29,648 nucleotides of DNA. Source: a virus. Position 1 is the stretch's first letter. The number at the start of each line of letters is the position of its first letter. A program made the translations under genes and the position numbers. This document shows positions 1 to 6,304 of this stretch, piece by piece. The notes under the pieces are model-generated. The model was not told the DNA's origin and did not search any database. It was given only the letters and a program-made list of their open reading frames with translations. The stretch spans positions 1 through 29,648 of IMG/VR virus record IMGVR_UViG_3300001041_000047; one strand, given 5' to 3'.

Positions 1-180
1 AATCATAAAGTTAAAACTAAAATGAAGTTATCTCAAAGAGTCTTTAATTGCCCACAATGTGGACATATAGATGATAGAGATAACAATGCGGCTATTAATA
101 TCTATAATACATTTAAACGATCTTTATTAACTAACGTAAATAAAGATTTCGCCGTTGGTCGGACGGTTCAAAGAACCTAA
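1..180 (+). CDS. tnpB: TnpB-family RNA-guided nuclease, C-terminal fragment
   Basis: Open from the window edge to TAA at 178-180, 59 residues. It shows the last half of the TnpB zinc finger and the RuvC-III motif: CPQCGHIDDRDNNAAINI, matching the family pattern CxxCG...DRDxNAAxNI, where the D of DRD is the third RuvC catalytic acid. TnpB is the omega-RNA-guided DNA endonuclease of IS200/IS605 and IS607 elements and IStrons. It acts in retention and homing of the element. The first CxxC pair and RuvC-I/II lie upstream, outside the window. The C-terminal tail (NKDFAVGRTVQRT) is short. No transposase is visible. Confidence 0.88.
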   Translation, partial: NHKVKTKMKLSQRVFNCPQCGHIDDRDNNAAINIYNTFKRSLLTNVNKDFAVGRTVQRT

Positions 181-226
181 ACGGTTAAGTTATTATGGTA
201 TCTAACGAATACCATTAACACGACAG
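1..226 (+). mobile_element. 3' part of an IStron (TnpB plus group I intron end)
   Basis: A TnpB C-terminus (1-180) is followed by about 46 nt that look like the 3' end of a group I intron. This is a 7-bp stem (ATGGTAT / ATACCAT) with loop CTAACGA, then TTAAC, then six bases and G226. The same stem-loop plus TTAAC ends the ORF-less introns at 2149-2434 and 17343-17645. An inverted copy closes the window at 29423-29648. The two copies differ at six positions over about 226 nt, and the changes in the terminal stem are compensatory (A-U for G-C, G-C for G-U). A TnpB inside a group I intron is the definition of an IStron. The 5' half of the element lies outside the window. Confidence 0.75.
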
Positions 227-595
227 TTATGCCTAAAGAATAAGATGGGAGGGCTGTTATTAATCCGTGGGATTAAAGAAATAACAGCCGTTAAAATTAT
301 TGAGGGCATAAAGTCGAATAAAAAACTTATTGATTTATTACGATCCGAGATTAATTTAAGGAGGGATGTAAGACGATATACAATTAAAGTATGTTTTACT
401 AAAGTTAGAGATAAAGATTTTGAGAAATTTCTTGAAAGTAAGAATGTATTGGTTCTTGAAAAATATAATAAGGAGGTTGATGTGTTAATCATACCTTATA
501 AAGATATTGATTCAGTCAAAGTTACTACTGCGAAGAAAGATGGTAAGGATATCGTAACCATCGATGAAGCTTATAAGATGTTTGGTTATAAGTAG
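227..595 (+). CDS. ligA: NAD+-dependent DNA ligase, C-terminal exon (HhH + BRCT)
   Basis: The reading frame is open from the IStron 3' end (G226) to TAG at 593-595. An internal ATG at 245 follows no clear ribosome site, so I read this as a 3' exon and not a separate gene. The first part (RGIKEITAVKIIEGIKSNKK, then LIDLL) resembles a helix-hairpin-helix segment of LigA. The last ~75 residues follow a BRCT pattern: IKVCFTKVRDKDFEKFLES, then EVDVLII, SVKVTTAKKDGKDIVTIDEA and a terminal MFG. NAD+-dependent ligases end in HhH-BRCT. The adenylation domain would be in upstream exons that are not visible. The family call rests on pattern recognition only; another BRCT protein is possible. Confidence 0.55.
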   Translation, partial: LCLKNKMGGLLLIRGIKEITAVKIIEGIKSNKKLIDLLRSEINLRRDVRRYTIKVCFTKVRDKDFEKFLESKNVLVLEKYNKEVDVLIIPYKDIDSVKVTTAKKDGKDIVTIDEAYKMFGYK

Positions 596-621
596 CATTA
601 ATAAGAAATTATTTGCTACCT

Positions 622-633
622 AACATATTAGTA
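622..633 (+). promoter_or_regulatory. AACA(N)6TW late-type promoter motif
   Basis: AACA TATTAG TA, with the W base (predicted start) at 633, 38 nt before the ATG at 671. It matches the AACA(N)6TW consensus described for late promoters of phage AR9, read by its non-virion RNAP. The motif is short, so the single site is weak evidence; see the matching sites at 10298, 14597, 18975, 26148 and 28871. Confidence 0.45.
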
Positions 634-670
634 AGGAAAAAATAAAAAGAAGAAATGGGAGGGTTTAAAC

Positions 671-1036
671 ATGTCTAATTCAAACGAACAAGACAATTCA
701 CGCCTAATCGAAATCCGGGAAAACGTAAAGGAAATCAGCAAAATTGCGGATCGGGCCGCCAAGTACCTTGATGAGGAAAACCGTATTACGATTACTCACT
801 CACTGGCGATTCCGACGATCGTGTACGCATTCATGCGAGAAGCGATCAACTTCCTTACTGAAAATAAGGTGGTTGGTTCAGATATTGAAATTAATTTAAT
901 GCAGCTTTTGGATCTTGGTATTTCATACCGCGAAAACGACGAAGCCGAGAAAGAGGGTAATTTTACTCCTTATGCTCGACCGGGACAGGAATTTAAACTC
1001 CTCGTTAAGAGCGATGAAGATACTGAAGAGGCCTAA
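671..1036 (+). CDS. Unknown 121-aa acidic protein, GC-richer than its neighbours
   Basis: ATG at 671 follows GGGAGGG with 7-nt spacing. The protein is largely helical by eye (ENVKEISKIADRAAKYLDEE at the start) and ends in an acidic tail (SDEDTEEA). I recognise no family. Codon choice stands out: many GCC, CGG, ATC, GAC and CTT codons where neighbours use AT-rich ones. The sheath and tube genes share this bias, so high expression (an abundant structural or DNA-associated protein) is a reasonable inference. It has its own promoter-like motif at 622 and a strong hairpin at 1047, so it is probably a single-gene transcription unit. Confidence 0.75.
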   Translation: MSNSNEQDNSRLIEIRENVKEISKIADRAAKYLDEENRITITHSLAIPTIVYAFMREAINFLTENKVVGSDIEINLMQLLDLGISYRENDEAEKEGNFTPYARPGQEFKLLVKSDEDTEEA

Positions 1037-1046
1037 AACTGGCAAC

Positions 1047-1087
1047 GACATAGACAATGAGTTATTAACTAACTCATTGTCTATGTC
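1047..1087 (+). terminator. Hairpin terminator after the 671 gene
   Basis: GACATAGACAATGAGTTA pairs with its complement across a short TTAACTA-type loop, ten bases after the stop codon. The T-run that follows is imperfect (CAATTTAATG). Confidence 0.65.
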
Positions 1088-1168
1088 AATTTAATGATAC
1101 AATTTTTTTATTAATTAAGAGATGTTTTGTAATAGTTTAAACATTATAGAGAGTTGGGGGAGTAATTC

Positions 1169-2148
1169 TTGAAGGACTTCATAAAGGATTATAACAACAC
1201 CAATGAAGAAAATATCAATTTTGATCTAATGACACGATCACATGATGCTGATTTAACAGAGTATGTTGTTAATACCTGTAAATCATTAGAAGTTCTTAAA
1301 TATATTAAATTCATTGGTTATGAATATATAACTGATGAAACGAAAATAGATATTAATTACTATATGAGTACGAGGAAGAAAAGTAAGAAGAAAAATGAAA
1401 CAAAGTATATGTACCTGCAAGATAGTCGATATGGTGAAATGCATTTAAAGTTTCATTTAAAATGTAAAGATCGATCATTAACTTTTATCAAGAAGATATT
1501 ATTACCAGTGGCTGATGATAATGATTATTATTTAGTTAAAGGTAAAAGACATTCATTATTATATCAACTAGTTGATAGTTCAACTTATACAACTAGACAG
1601 AATTTAACATTAAAATCATTAAGACCTATTACGATGAAACGAACTGAAAGAATATATTCAGATACAGATGGTACTAAACATTCAGCTCCTTCATATGCAA
1701 TTTATATCTTCAAGAAAGAAGTAGATATATTATTATTCTATTTTGCAAAGATAGGTGTGTCAAGAACTTTAGAATATTTTTCAGTAAATCATATAATGAA
1801 GTTTAAATCAGAAATTGAAGATACTATCAATAATATATATTTCTCAATTAATAGTAAATTACATGTAGAGATCAATAGACATTTCTTTGATAAATATCCA
1901 TATGTTAAGAGTATAGTATTTATGATATTGAATATTTGCACTAATAGATTAACTGTTGAAGATCTAGAAAATAAATCTTTCTGGATTGAAAAGATAGGCT
2001 CTATGAATGCGACTAATGCATATAACTATCTAGAAAAAGGTACTAATACTTTAGTATTCTTTGATAGGTTATTAGATGAAACAACTAAGAATATTTTAAA
2101 AATTCATGATGAGAATAATAAAAATATATACTCTGTAATTCGTTGGAT
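1169..2148 (+). CDS. Phage multisubunit RNA polymerase, beta-like subunit N-terminal part, exon 1
   Basis: TTG start at 1169 behind GGGGGAG. The gene is read in seven exons: 1169-2148, 2435-2652, 3833-3878, 4163-4184, 4441-4524, 4802-4813 and 5096-5389. The total is 1656 nt, giving 551 aa. Exon 1 holds the Rpb2-like stretch LPVADDNDYYLVKGKRHSLL, comparable to bacterial RpoB ...FIINGxERVIVSQ. Later exons give DLANKRLRCNEL (RpoB DHLxNRRVRxxGEL), KGPNSLG (GPGGL), HPSYLARVDI (HPxHYGRxCPIE) and GTSGIITPFC. The polypeptide stops soon after this point, so it is only the N-terminal part of beta, as in phiKZ/AR9-type split subunits. The rest must be elsewhere. Exon 1 ends TGG-AT with P1 pairing GGAU/GUCC; unspliced, it would stop at 2156-2158. 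Confidence 0.8.
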
Positions 2149-2434
2149 TAAATTATAGTCCCATTATAGAGTGATCTATATTGAAAACTTCTTTAATTGT
2201 CGGGAAACTCCTTAGTGCTTTATAAAGATAAAGATTGGACAATCCGCAGCCAAGATTCTTATAATAGGAATAAGGTTCAACGACTAATTTAGAGCTCAAG
2301 TGAGTGAGTTTAATATAACTCTTAAATCGAAATAAGAAGCATCTTATATAAGATGATGATATAGTCTGTGCTTTATTGAAAGATAAAGAAAGATAACATC
2401 TTTACATTATCTAACGAATAATGTTAACACTCAG
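2149..2434 (+). ncRNA. Group I intron 1 of RNAP beta (ORF-less, IStron-type 3' end)
   Basis: 286 nt. Core strings are TCGGGAAACTCCTTAG (P3/P4), ATTGGACAATCCGCAGCCAA (P4-P6), GGTTCAACGACTA (P7) and GATATAGTCT (P7'). It lacks the GGGAAGTTCATAAGAGAACTG hairpin found in most introns here and instead ends ATTATCTAACGAATAATGTTAAC, like the IStron. The terminal G is 2434. Splicing joins AT to G, making ATG (Met) between RW and FQNFNEL. Confidence 0.85.
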
Positions 2435-2652
2435 GTTTCAAAACTTTAATGAATTACGTAAGAAAGATAATCTTGATCTTGCCAATAAACGTTTACGATG
2501 TAATGAACTCATCGCATCATTATTAACTAAAGCTTTTAGTACTAGAGTTGATAGAATTATTGGTTTTGGTAATAAAGTTACGTTAGATAACATTAAGGAA
2601 ATATTCAAATTTCCAGGTGATGTAATAATGCAGCAATTGCATAAGTCAGGAT
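2435..2652 (+). CDS. RNAP beta-like subunit, exon 2
   Basis: 218 nt encoding FQNFNELRKKDNLDLANKRL and on to QQLHKSG. The DLANKRLRCNEL segment matches the RpoB DHLxNRRVRxxGEL motif, the clearest RNAP signature in the gene. The exon ends GGA-T, where GGAU pairs with GUCC at about 2674 in the intron. The frame continues to a stop only a few codons later if unspliced. Confidence 0.75.
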
Positions 2653-3832
2653 TATTTAGATATGATATTTTATTGTCCATTATAGTAGTGATATTATAAT
2701 GAATTTTCTTTAATTGGCGGGGACATTCTTAGGGCTTAAACTACTAAAATATATCAGTGATGATATACTAACTAAGAGTAACTAACTTAGTATGAGTAAT
2801 AATGTTTAAGATTGGACAATCCGCAGCTAAGCATCTTTATATAAACCCCCATAATTATTAATACGTTATACAATATAAAGGAGAGGTGTGACTGTAATGA
2901 AAGGACGATTGGGTGAAAATAAATGTCCCTCTTGTTACGAATAATTATTCAATTAATTCTGAGGGATTTATTAGGAATGATAAATTCAATAGAATTTTGA
3001 CCCGATGGAAAAATAATAGAGGTTATGAAGCTGTGCAATTATCATGTATTGATGGTATAACAAGAAGTTTTACAATTCATAGATTGATGGCTCATCATTT
3101 TATACCAGGGTTCGACATTTCAGATAGATCCATTGTTGTTCATCATAAGGACAGTGTAAATAAAACTAACTCATTAGATCTTCTAACCGTTTGTACTCAA
3201 AAAGAAAATATTAAGTATTCTATCGAAGAAGGTAATAAACCAAATGGTGAAAAACATCCGATGGGTAAATTTCCAGATGAGCTGGCTAATAAAATAGTTG
3301 CCTTATTACAAAAAGAAAAAAGTACCGATGAAATATTTAATATATTAGATTTAGAAGTTAAGAAGAATATGCGTATATTTATAAATGATCTTAGAGCTAA
3401 ACGAACCCGATTGTATTTAACTGAAGGTTTGGATTTAAAGAAGCATGTGCAGGAAAAACATGATATAAACTTGGTGAAGAGGGTGATTCGTTATATGAAG
3501 ATAGGTATGACGGTAGATAATATAATCAATATGATTGGAAAAGGAAATGCTGGTAGGCATGAAAGGGAGAGATACTCCTCGTTAATACAAAGGATACATG
3601 ACGGGAAAGCGTGGGGAAGATTATATAAAGATGATAGTTCAACGACTAATGATGACTACATGGTTATTAAAATTAAAATGTAGTTATAGATTTACAAGCT
3701 AATGGTAAATCGAAATGGGGAACACCTCATATTAAGTTGATATGAGATGAAGATATAGTCTGGTATCCTAATATTAAATTAGGGAAGTTCATAAGAGAAC
3801 TGGGTTTCGTTGCGGAAAACCTGAACCTGGGG
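2653..3832 (+). ncRNA. Group I intron 2 of RNAP beta, carrying an HNH homing endonuclease
   Basis: 1180 nt. The 5' core GCGGGGACATTCTTAGGGCT and ATTGGACAATCCGCAGC is followed by the endonuclease ORF. The P7 string TTCAACGACTA lies at 3638-3648, inside the 3' end of that ORF. After it come AGATATAGTCTGG and the AAGTTCATAAGAGAACTG hairpin. The terminal G is 3832, five bases after AAC. Phase requires exon 3 to begin AT, giving TAT (Tyr) with the T of exon 2. Confidence 0.8.
2913..3683 (+). CDS. HNH homing endonuclease of RNAP intron 2
   Basis: 256 aa from GTG at 2913. Residues 1-70 show a NUMOD4-like lead-in (YSINSEGFIRN). The HNH core is VVHHKDSVNKTNSLDLLTVC, matching the pattern VNHxDxxKxNNxxxNLEW, with catalytic-type HH and the later N. 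The C-terminal half has a helix-turn-helix-like segment (FPDELANKIVALLQKEKSTD) with counterparts in the endonucleases at 15589 and 21044, probably for target DNA recognition. It cuts intronless alleles so the intron is copied in. The last ~17 codons run across the ribozyme P7 string. A better Shine-Dalgarno (GGAGAGGTG) stands before a short out-of-frame ORF at 2897, so start and coupling are uncertain. Confidence 0.85.
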   Translation: MKINVPLVTNNYSINSEGFIRNDKFNRILTRWKNNRGYEAVQLSCIDGITRSFTIHRLMAHHFIPGFDISDRSIVVHHKDSVNKTNSLDLLTVCTQKENIKYSIEEGNKPNGEKHPMGKFPDELANKIVALLQKEKSTDEIFNILDLEVKKNMRIFINDLRAKRTRLYLTEGLDLKKHVQEKHDINLVKRVIRYMKIGMTVDNIINMIGKGNAGRHERERYSSLIQRIHDGKAWGRLYKDDSSTTNDDYMVIKIKM

Positions 3833-3878
3833 ATAAAATTAACGATCTCGACTTCTTTAGTAAGTTCAAATATACCCT
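3833..3878 (+). CDS. RNAP beta-like subunit, exon 3 (46 nt)
   Basis: Encodes KINDLDFFSKFKYT with split codons at both ends (T|AT and CT|T). It is bounded by G3832 and by T3878, where CCCU pairs with GGGG at 3886-3889 to form P1. There is no start codon, so ordinary gene callers miss it. The alternative frame NLGIKLTIS... would put a stop before the next splice site. Confidence 0.65.
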
Positions 3879-4162
3879 AAATTTTGGGGCGTTATAGAGT
3901 GATCTATATAGATAAAATTCTTTAATTGTCGGGGAACTCCTTAGAACTTCTTAATTGAAGATTGGACAATCCGCAGCCAAGATTGTTGATAAACAATAAG
4001 GTTCAACGACTAGAGTATAACTCGTAGATATATAAGTTAATGATATATCGAAATAAGTTTAATCTTCTTATAGAAGATTGTGATATAGTCTTGTATCCTA
4101 TATAACATTAGGGAAGTTCATTTGAGAACTGTATAGAGTTACGATCTATATGAAAGTATACG
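3879..4162 (+). ncRNA. Group I intron 3 of RNAP beta
   Basis: 284 nt and ORF-less. The core strings TCGGGGAACTCCTTAG, GATTGGACAATCCGCAGCC, GGTTCAACGACTAGAG and GATATAGTCT are all present. The 3' end has the GTTCATTTGAGAACT hairpin, then TATAGAGTTACGATCTATATGAA, the same end as DNA polymerase intron 4. The terminal G is 4162. Confidence 0.85.
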
Positions 4163-4184
4163 TAAAGGACCAAATTCCTTGGGT
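4163..4184 (+). CDS. RNAP beta-like subunit, exon 4 (22 nt)
   Basis: Encodes the end of a Leu codon plus KGPNSLG. This corresponds to the RpoB GPGGL segment just before the HPxHYGR motif. The 5' junction completes CT|T. The 3' junction UUGGGU| pairs with GCCCA at 4197-4201 (P1), as in T4 td. Confidence 0.7.
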
Positions 4185-4440
4185 TTTAATAAATAGGCCC
4201 ATGATCTTTTAATTGCGGGAAACTCCTTAGTACTTCTATATGAAGATTGGACAATCCGCAGCCAAAATTGTTGATAAACAATAAGGTTCAACGACTAGAG
4301 TATAACTCGTAGATATATAAGTTAATGATATATCGAAATATAGAACTATCGAAAGATAAAGAGATAGTCTGGTATCCTAATTAACATTAGGGAAGTTCAC
4401 AGGAGAACTGCATTATTTTACGAATAATGTGAACTCATCG
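4185..4440 (+). ncRNA. Group I intron 4 of RNAP beta
   Basis: 256 nt and ORF-less. Core strings are GCGGGAAACTCCTTAG, GATTGGACAATCCGCAGCC, GGTTCAACGACTAGAG and GATAGTCTGG, followed by the AGTTCACAGGAGAACT hairpin. It ends in the stem CATTATT/AATAATG, then TGAAC, TCATC and G4440. Confidence 0.85.
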
Positions 4441-4524
4441 AATAAAAATGATAATAATATCTCAGTTAAATATCGCGGCATACACCCGAGTTATCTGGCC
4501 CGCGTAGATATTAACGTTTGCGGT
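4441..4524 (+). CDS. RNAP beta-like subunit, exon 5
   Basis: 84 nt, 28 codons: NKNDNNISVKYRG then IHPSYLARVDINVCG. IHPSYLARVDI matches RpoB VHPxHYGRxCPIE, a highly conserved beta segment near the active site. The exon ends GCGGU|, pairing with GCCGC at about 4543 (P1). No ATG in this frame is near the exon start. Confidence 0.75.
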
Positions 4525-4801
4525 GAACGTAGAAATATAATTGCCGCCTTTTCTTTAATTGACGGGAACTCCCTTATAGCTTAAACTACTAATAGTAACA
4601 AGTTTAAGATTGGACAATCCGCAGCCAAGATTGTTATAAAACAATAAGGTTCAACGACTAGAGTGATAACTCGTAGATTCGAAAGAATTGAAATGGGAAA
4701 ACGATAGAGTTATTCTATTGAAGATATAGTCTAATATCCTAATATAAGTTAGGGAAGTTCATAAGAGAACTGCATAGATTGATAAACTGTGTGAATAAAT
4801 G
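4525..4801 (+). ncRNA. Group I intron 5 of RNAP beta
   Basis: 277 nt and ORF-less. Core strings are GACGGGAACTCCCTTATAGC, GATTGGACAATCCGCAGCC, GGTTCAACGACTAGAG and GATATAGTCT, then the AGTTCATAAGAGAACTG hairpin and GTGTGAATAAATG. The terminal G is 4801. Confidence 0.8.
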
Positions 4802-4813
4802 AATTCAGACCCT
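4802..4813 (+). CDS. RNAP beta-like subunit, exon 6 (12-nt microexon)
   Basis: AATTCAGACCCT encodes Asn-Ser-Asp-Pro in phase 0 between ...DINVCG and GTSGIITPF. The 5' side follows G4801, and the 3' side CCCU| pairs with GGGG at 4826-4829 (P1 of intron 6). The joined VCG-NSDP-GTSG fits the loop that follows HPxHYGR in beta subunits. The boundaries rest on phase and P1 and have not been tested on RNA. Confidence 0.65.
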
Positions 4814-5095
4814 AGAAATAAATTTGGGGCAATATCGAGTGATCGTTATTGTTAAACTACCTTGACTGCGGGAAACTTCTTAGAGCTTTAAATTGATAAA
4901 GATTGAACAATCCGCACCCGATATTCTATATAATAGAATAAAGTTCAACGACTAGAGCATATTTGCTCGTAGATATAAAGTTATATCGAAATTAGTAGAA
5001 TCTCTTAGGAGATTATGAGATAGTCTGGTATCCTATATAACTATAGGGAAGTTCATAAGAGAACTGTACTATTTAACGAATAGTATGAACACACG
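4814..5095 (+). ncRNA. Group I intron 6 of RNAP beta
   Basis: 282 nt and ORF-less. Core strings are slightly diverged: GCGGGAAACTTCTTAGAGC, GATTGAACAATCCGCACCC, AGTTCAACGACTAGAGC and GATAGTCTGG. The AAGTTCATAAGAGAACTG hairpin is intact. It ends TAGTATGAACACACG with terminal G 5095. Confidence 0.8.
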
Positions 5096-5389
5096 GGAAC
5101 TAGTGGTATTATAACACCATTCTGTAAAACTAGTGGATTATTCTTCGATGGTGCATTTGAACCAGAAAGTTTTAAATATGATTTTGATAAGGAGATAACT
5201 GACTTTAGAAAATCAACTAGTAATAACATAATTGTTGATACTCACTATGATAATATATCTGAGTATTTTGAAGGTAGAGAACGATTTAAAGAAATGAATA
5301 GTCGAATCAAAATATCAGAGATTGAACGAACTGATAATAGTAAGTATTATATTAAAATTAAGCTTGCTAGTAATACTGATGATATATAA
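5096..5389 (+). CDS. RNAP beta-like subunit, exon 7 (C-terminal)
   Basis: 98 codons including TAA at 5387. It begins GTSGIITPFCKTSGLFFDGA, which aligns with the RpoB ...IGLIxxPF region, and continues as a charged tail ending SNTDDI. This frame is open without an initiator codon, so the region looks empty to start-codon-based callers. The early end confirms that this is a beta N-terminal half and not a full beta. Confidence 0.75.
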   Translation, partial: GTSGIITPFCKTSGLFFDGAFEPESFKYDFDKEITDFRKSTSNNIIVDTHYDNISEYFEGRERFKEMNSRIKISEIERTDNSKYYIKIKLASNTDDI

Positions 5390-5433
5390 GGAAACTAAAA
5401 TTTCCATTATATTCCTGCTCTAATAAAATAAAG

Positions 5434-5461
5434 ATAAGGGCTTAAAAACCCTTATTTTTTT
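5434..5461 (+). terminator. Rho-independent terminator of the RNAP gene
   Basis: ATAAGGG / CCCTTAT stem with an eight-base loop, followed directly by a run of T. Confidence 0.8.
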
Positions 5462-5464
5462 AAA

Positions 5465-5498
5465 TATATATTATATAATGAATCAAGTAAATATATAA
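5465..5498 (+). promoter_or_regulatory. Early-type promoter, copy 1 of a 34-bp repeat
   Basis: TATATATTATATAATG followed by AATCAAGTAAATATATAA. The same 34 bp recur exactly at 6258-6291, each 13-15 nt before a start codon. TATATTAT resembles the early-promoter octamer TATATTAC reported for phiKZ. Confidence 0.55.
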
Positions 5499-5513
5499 AG
5501 GGGGAATTACATA

Positions 5514-6182
5514 ATGACTGACAAAGAAAAAATTAAACAACATCCTGCGTATATCCAGTACATTAAAAACCCTAGTAAAAAACTTCAAAAAATTGCACTT
5601 AAGAAAAGTGGAGGTAGTATATTCAAGTATATTAAAAAACCAAGTAAGAAAATTCAATTTCTTGCAGTTTCATTATTTGATCGTAATATTAAATACATCA
5701 AAAATCCGCGTGAAGGATTGCAATTAGCGGCAGTTCAAAATGATGGATCGAATATTCAATATATTAAAAATCCGAGTACTATGATTCAACATAAGGCGGT
5801 ATCTACAAATGGTGACGCTATTAAATATATCAAAAATCCGAGTGAGGAAATACAATTAGCTGCTATATATGAAAACCCATGGAGTATTAAATATATCAAT
5901 AACCCCAATAAACGTGTGCAGTTAGCTGCTGTGACGTTAGTTGGTCATGTAATTCAATACATTAATACAGACCTTGACAAAGACGTGCAGTTAGCTGCAA
6001 TAAAAGAGAATAAATATGTAAGTAAATATGAACATGAAAACATTACCATCGACCCATATGATACGGATGATGGATGTTCTGTGTTGCCATATCGATATAT
6101 GCGTCGTGATATATTACCATTCGCGTATATTCAAAACCCAGATCCTGATGTAATTGACTATATGGTGCGGAATATATTATAA
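5514..6182 (+). CDS. YIKNPS-repeat protein (DUF4116-like)
   Basis: 222 aa, ATG at 5514 after GGGGG. Residues ~8-165 consist of about seven repeats of ~23 residues with the pattern YIKNPSxxIQLAAVxxxGxxI, for example AIKYIKNPSEEIQLAAIYEN. This matches the DUF4116/HEAT-like helical repeats found in phages and protists and suggests a solenoid binding surface. The last 50 residues are a diverged end with another partial unit (FAYIQNPDPDVIDYM). The function is unknown. It stands alone between a terminator upstream and one downstream and has an early-type promoter, so it may act early on the host. Confidence 0.75.
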   Translation: MTDKEKIKQHPAYIQYIKNPSKKLQKIALKKSGGSIFKYIKKPSKKIQFLAVSLFDRNIKYIKNPREGLQLAAVQNDGSNIQYIKNPSTMIQHKAVSTNGDAIKYIKNPSEEIQLAAIYENPWSIKYINNPNKRVQLAAVTLVGHVIQYINTDLDKDVQLAAIKENKYVSKYEHENITIDPYDTDDGCSVLPYRYMRRDILPFAYIQNPDPDVIDYMVRNIL

Positions 6183-6192
6183 ATATAAAACT

Positions 6193-6234
6193 AAAAATAG
6201 GAATGTTGCATCTTTCAATATTCCTATTTTTTTA
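6193..6234 (+). terminator. Rho-independent terminator
   Basis: AAAAATAGGAATGTTG pairs with CAATATTCCTATTTTT (one G-U), followed by T-run. Confidence 0.85.
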
Positions 6235-6257
6235 TTAAACTTAATAAAGTATTTAAC

Positions 6258-6291
6258 TATATATTATATAATGAATCAAGTAAATATATAA
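6258..6291 (+). promoter_or_regulatory. Early-type promoter, copy 2 of the 34-bp repeat
   Basis: Identical to 5465-5498. It stands directly in front of AGGAGG and the ATG at 6305. Confidence 0.55.
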
Positions 6292-6304
6292 GGAGGTAAA
6301 TGAC

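Noticed and set aside
245-595. A complete gene starting at ATG 245
   Set aside because: No suitable ribosome site precedes it, and GGGAGGG lies after the ATG. The frame is open back to the intron end, and the content fits a ligase C-terminus.
2421-2699. A free-standing 92-aa ORF starting ATG-TTA-ACA
   Set aside because: The first codons are intron 3' end. The rest is RNAP exon 2, shown by the RpoB motif and by P1/phase agreement, and the final codons are intron sequence.
2653-5095. Repeated strings in 2700-5100 read as a CRISPR or tandem repeat array
   Set aside because: The repeated strings are the conserved cores of successive group I introns in constant order, separated by coding exons, and not short repeats with spacers.
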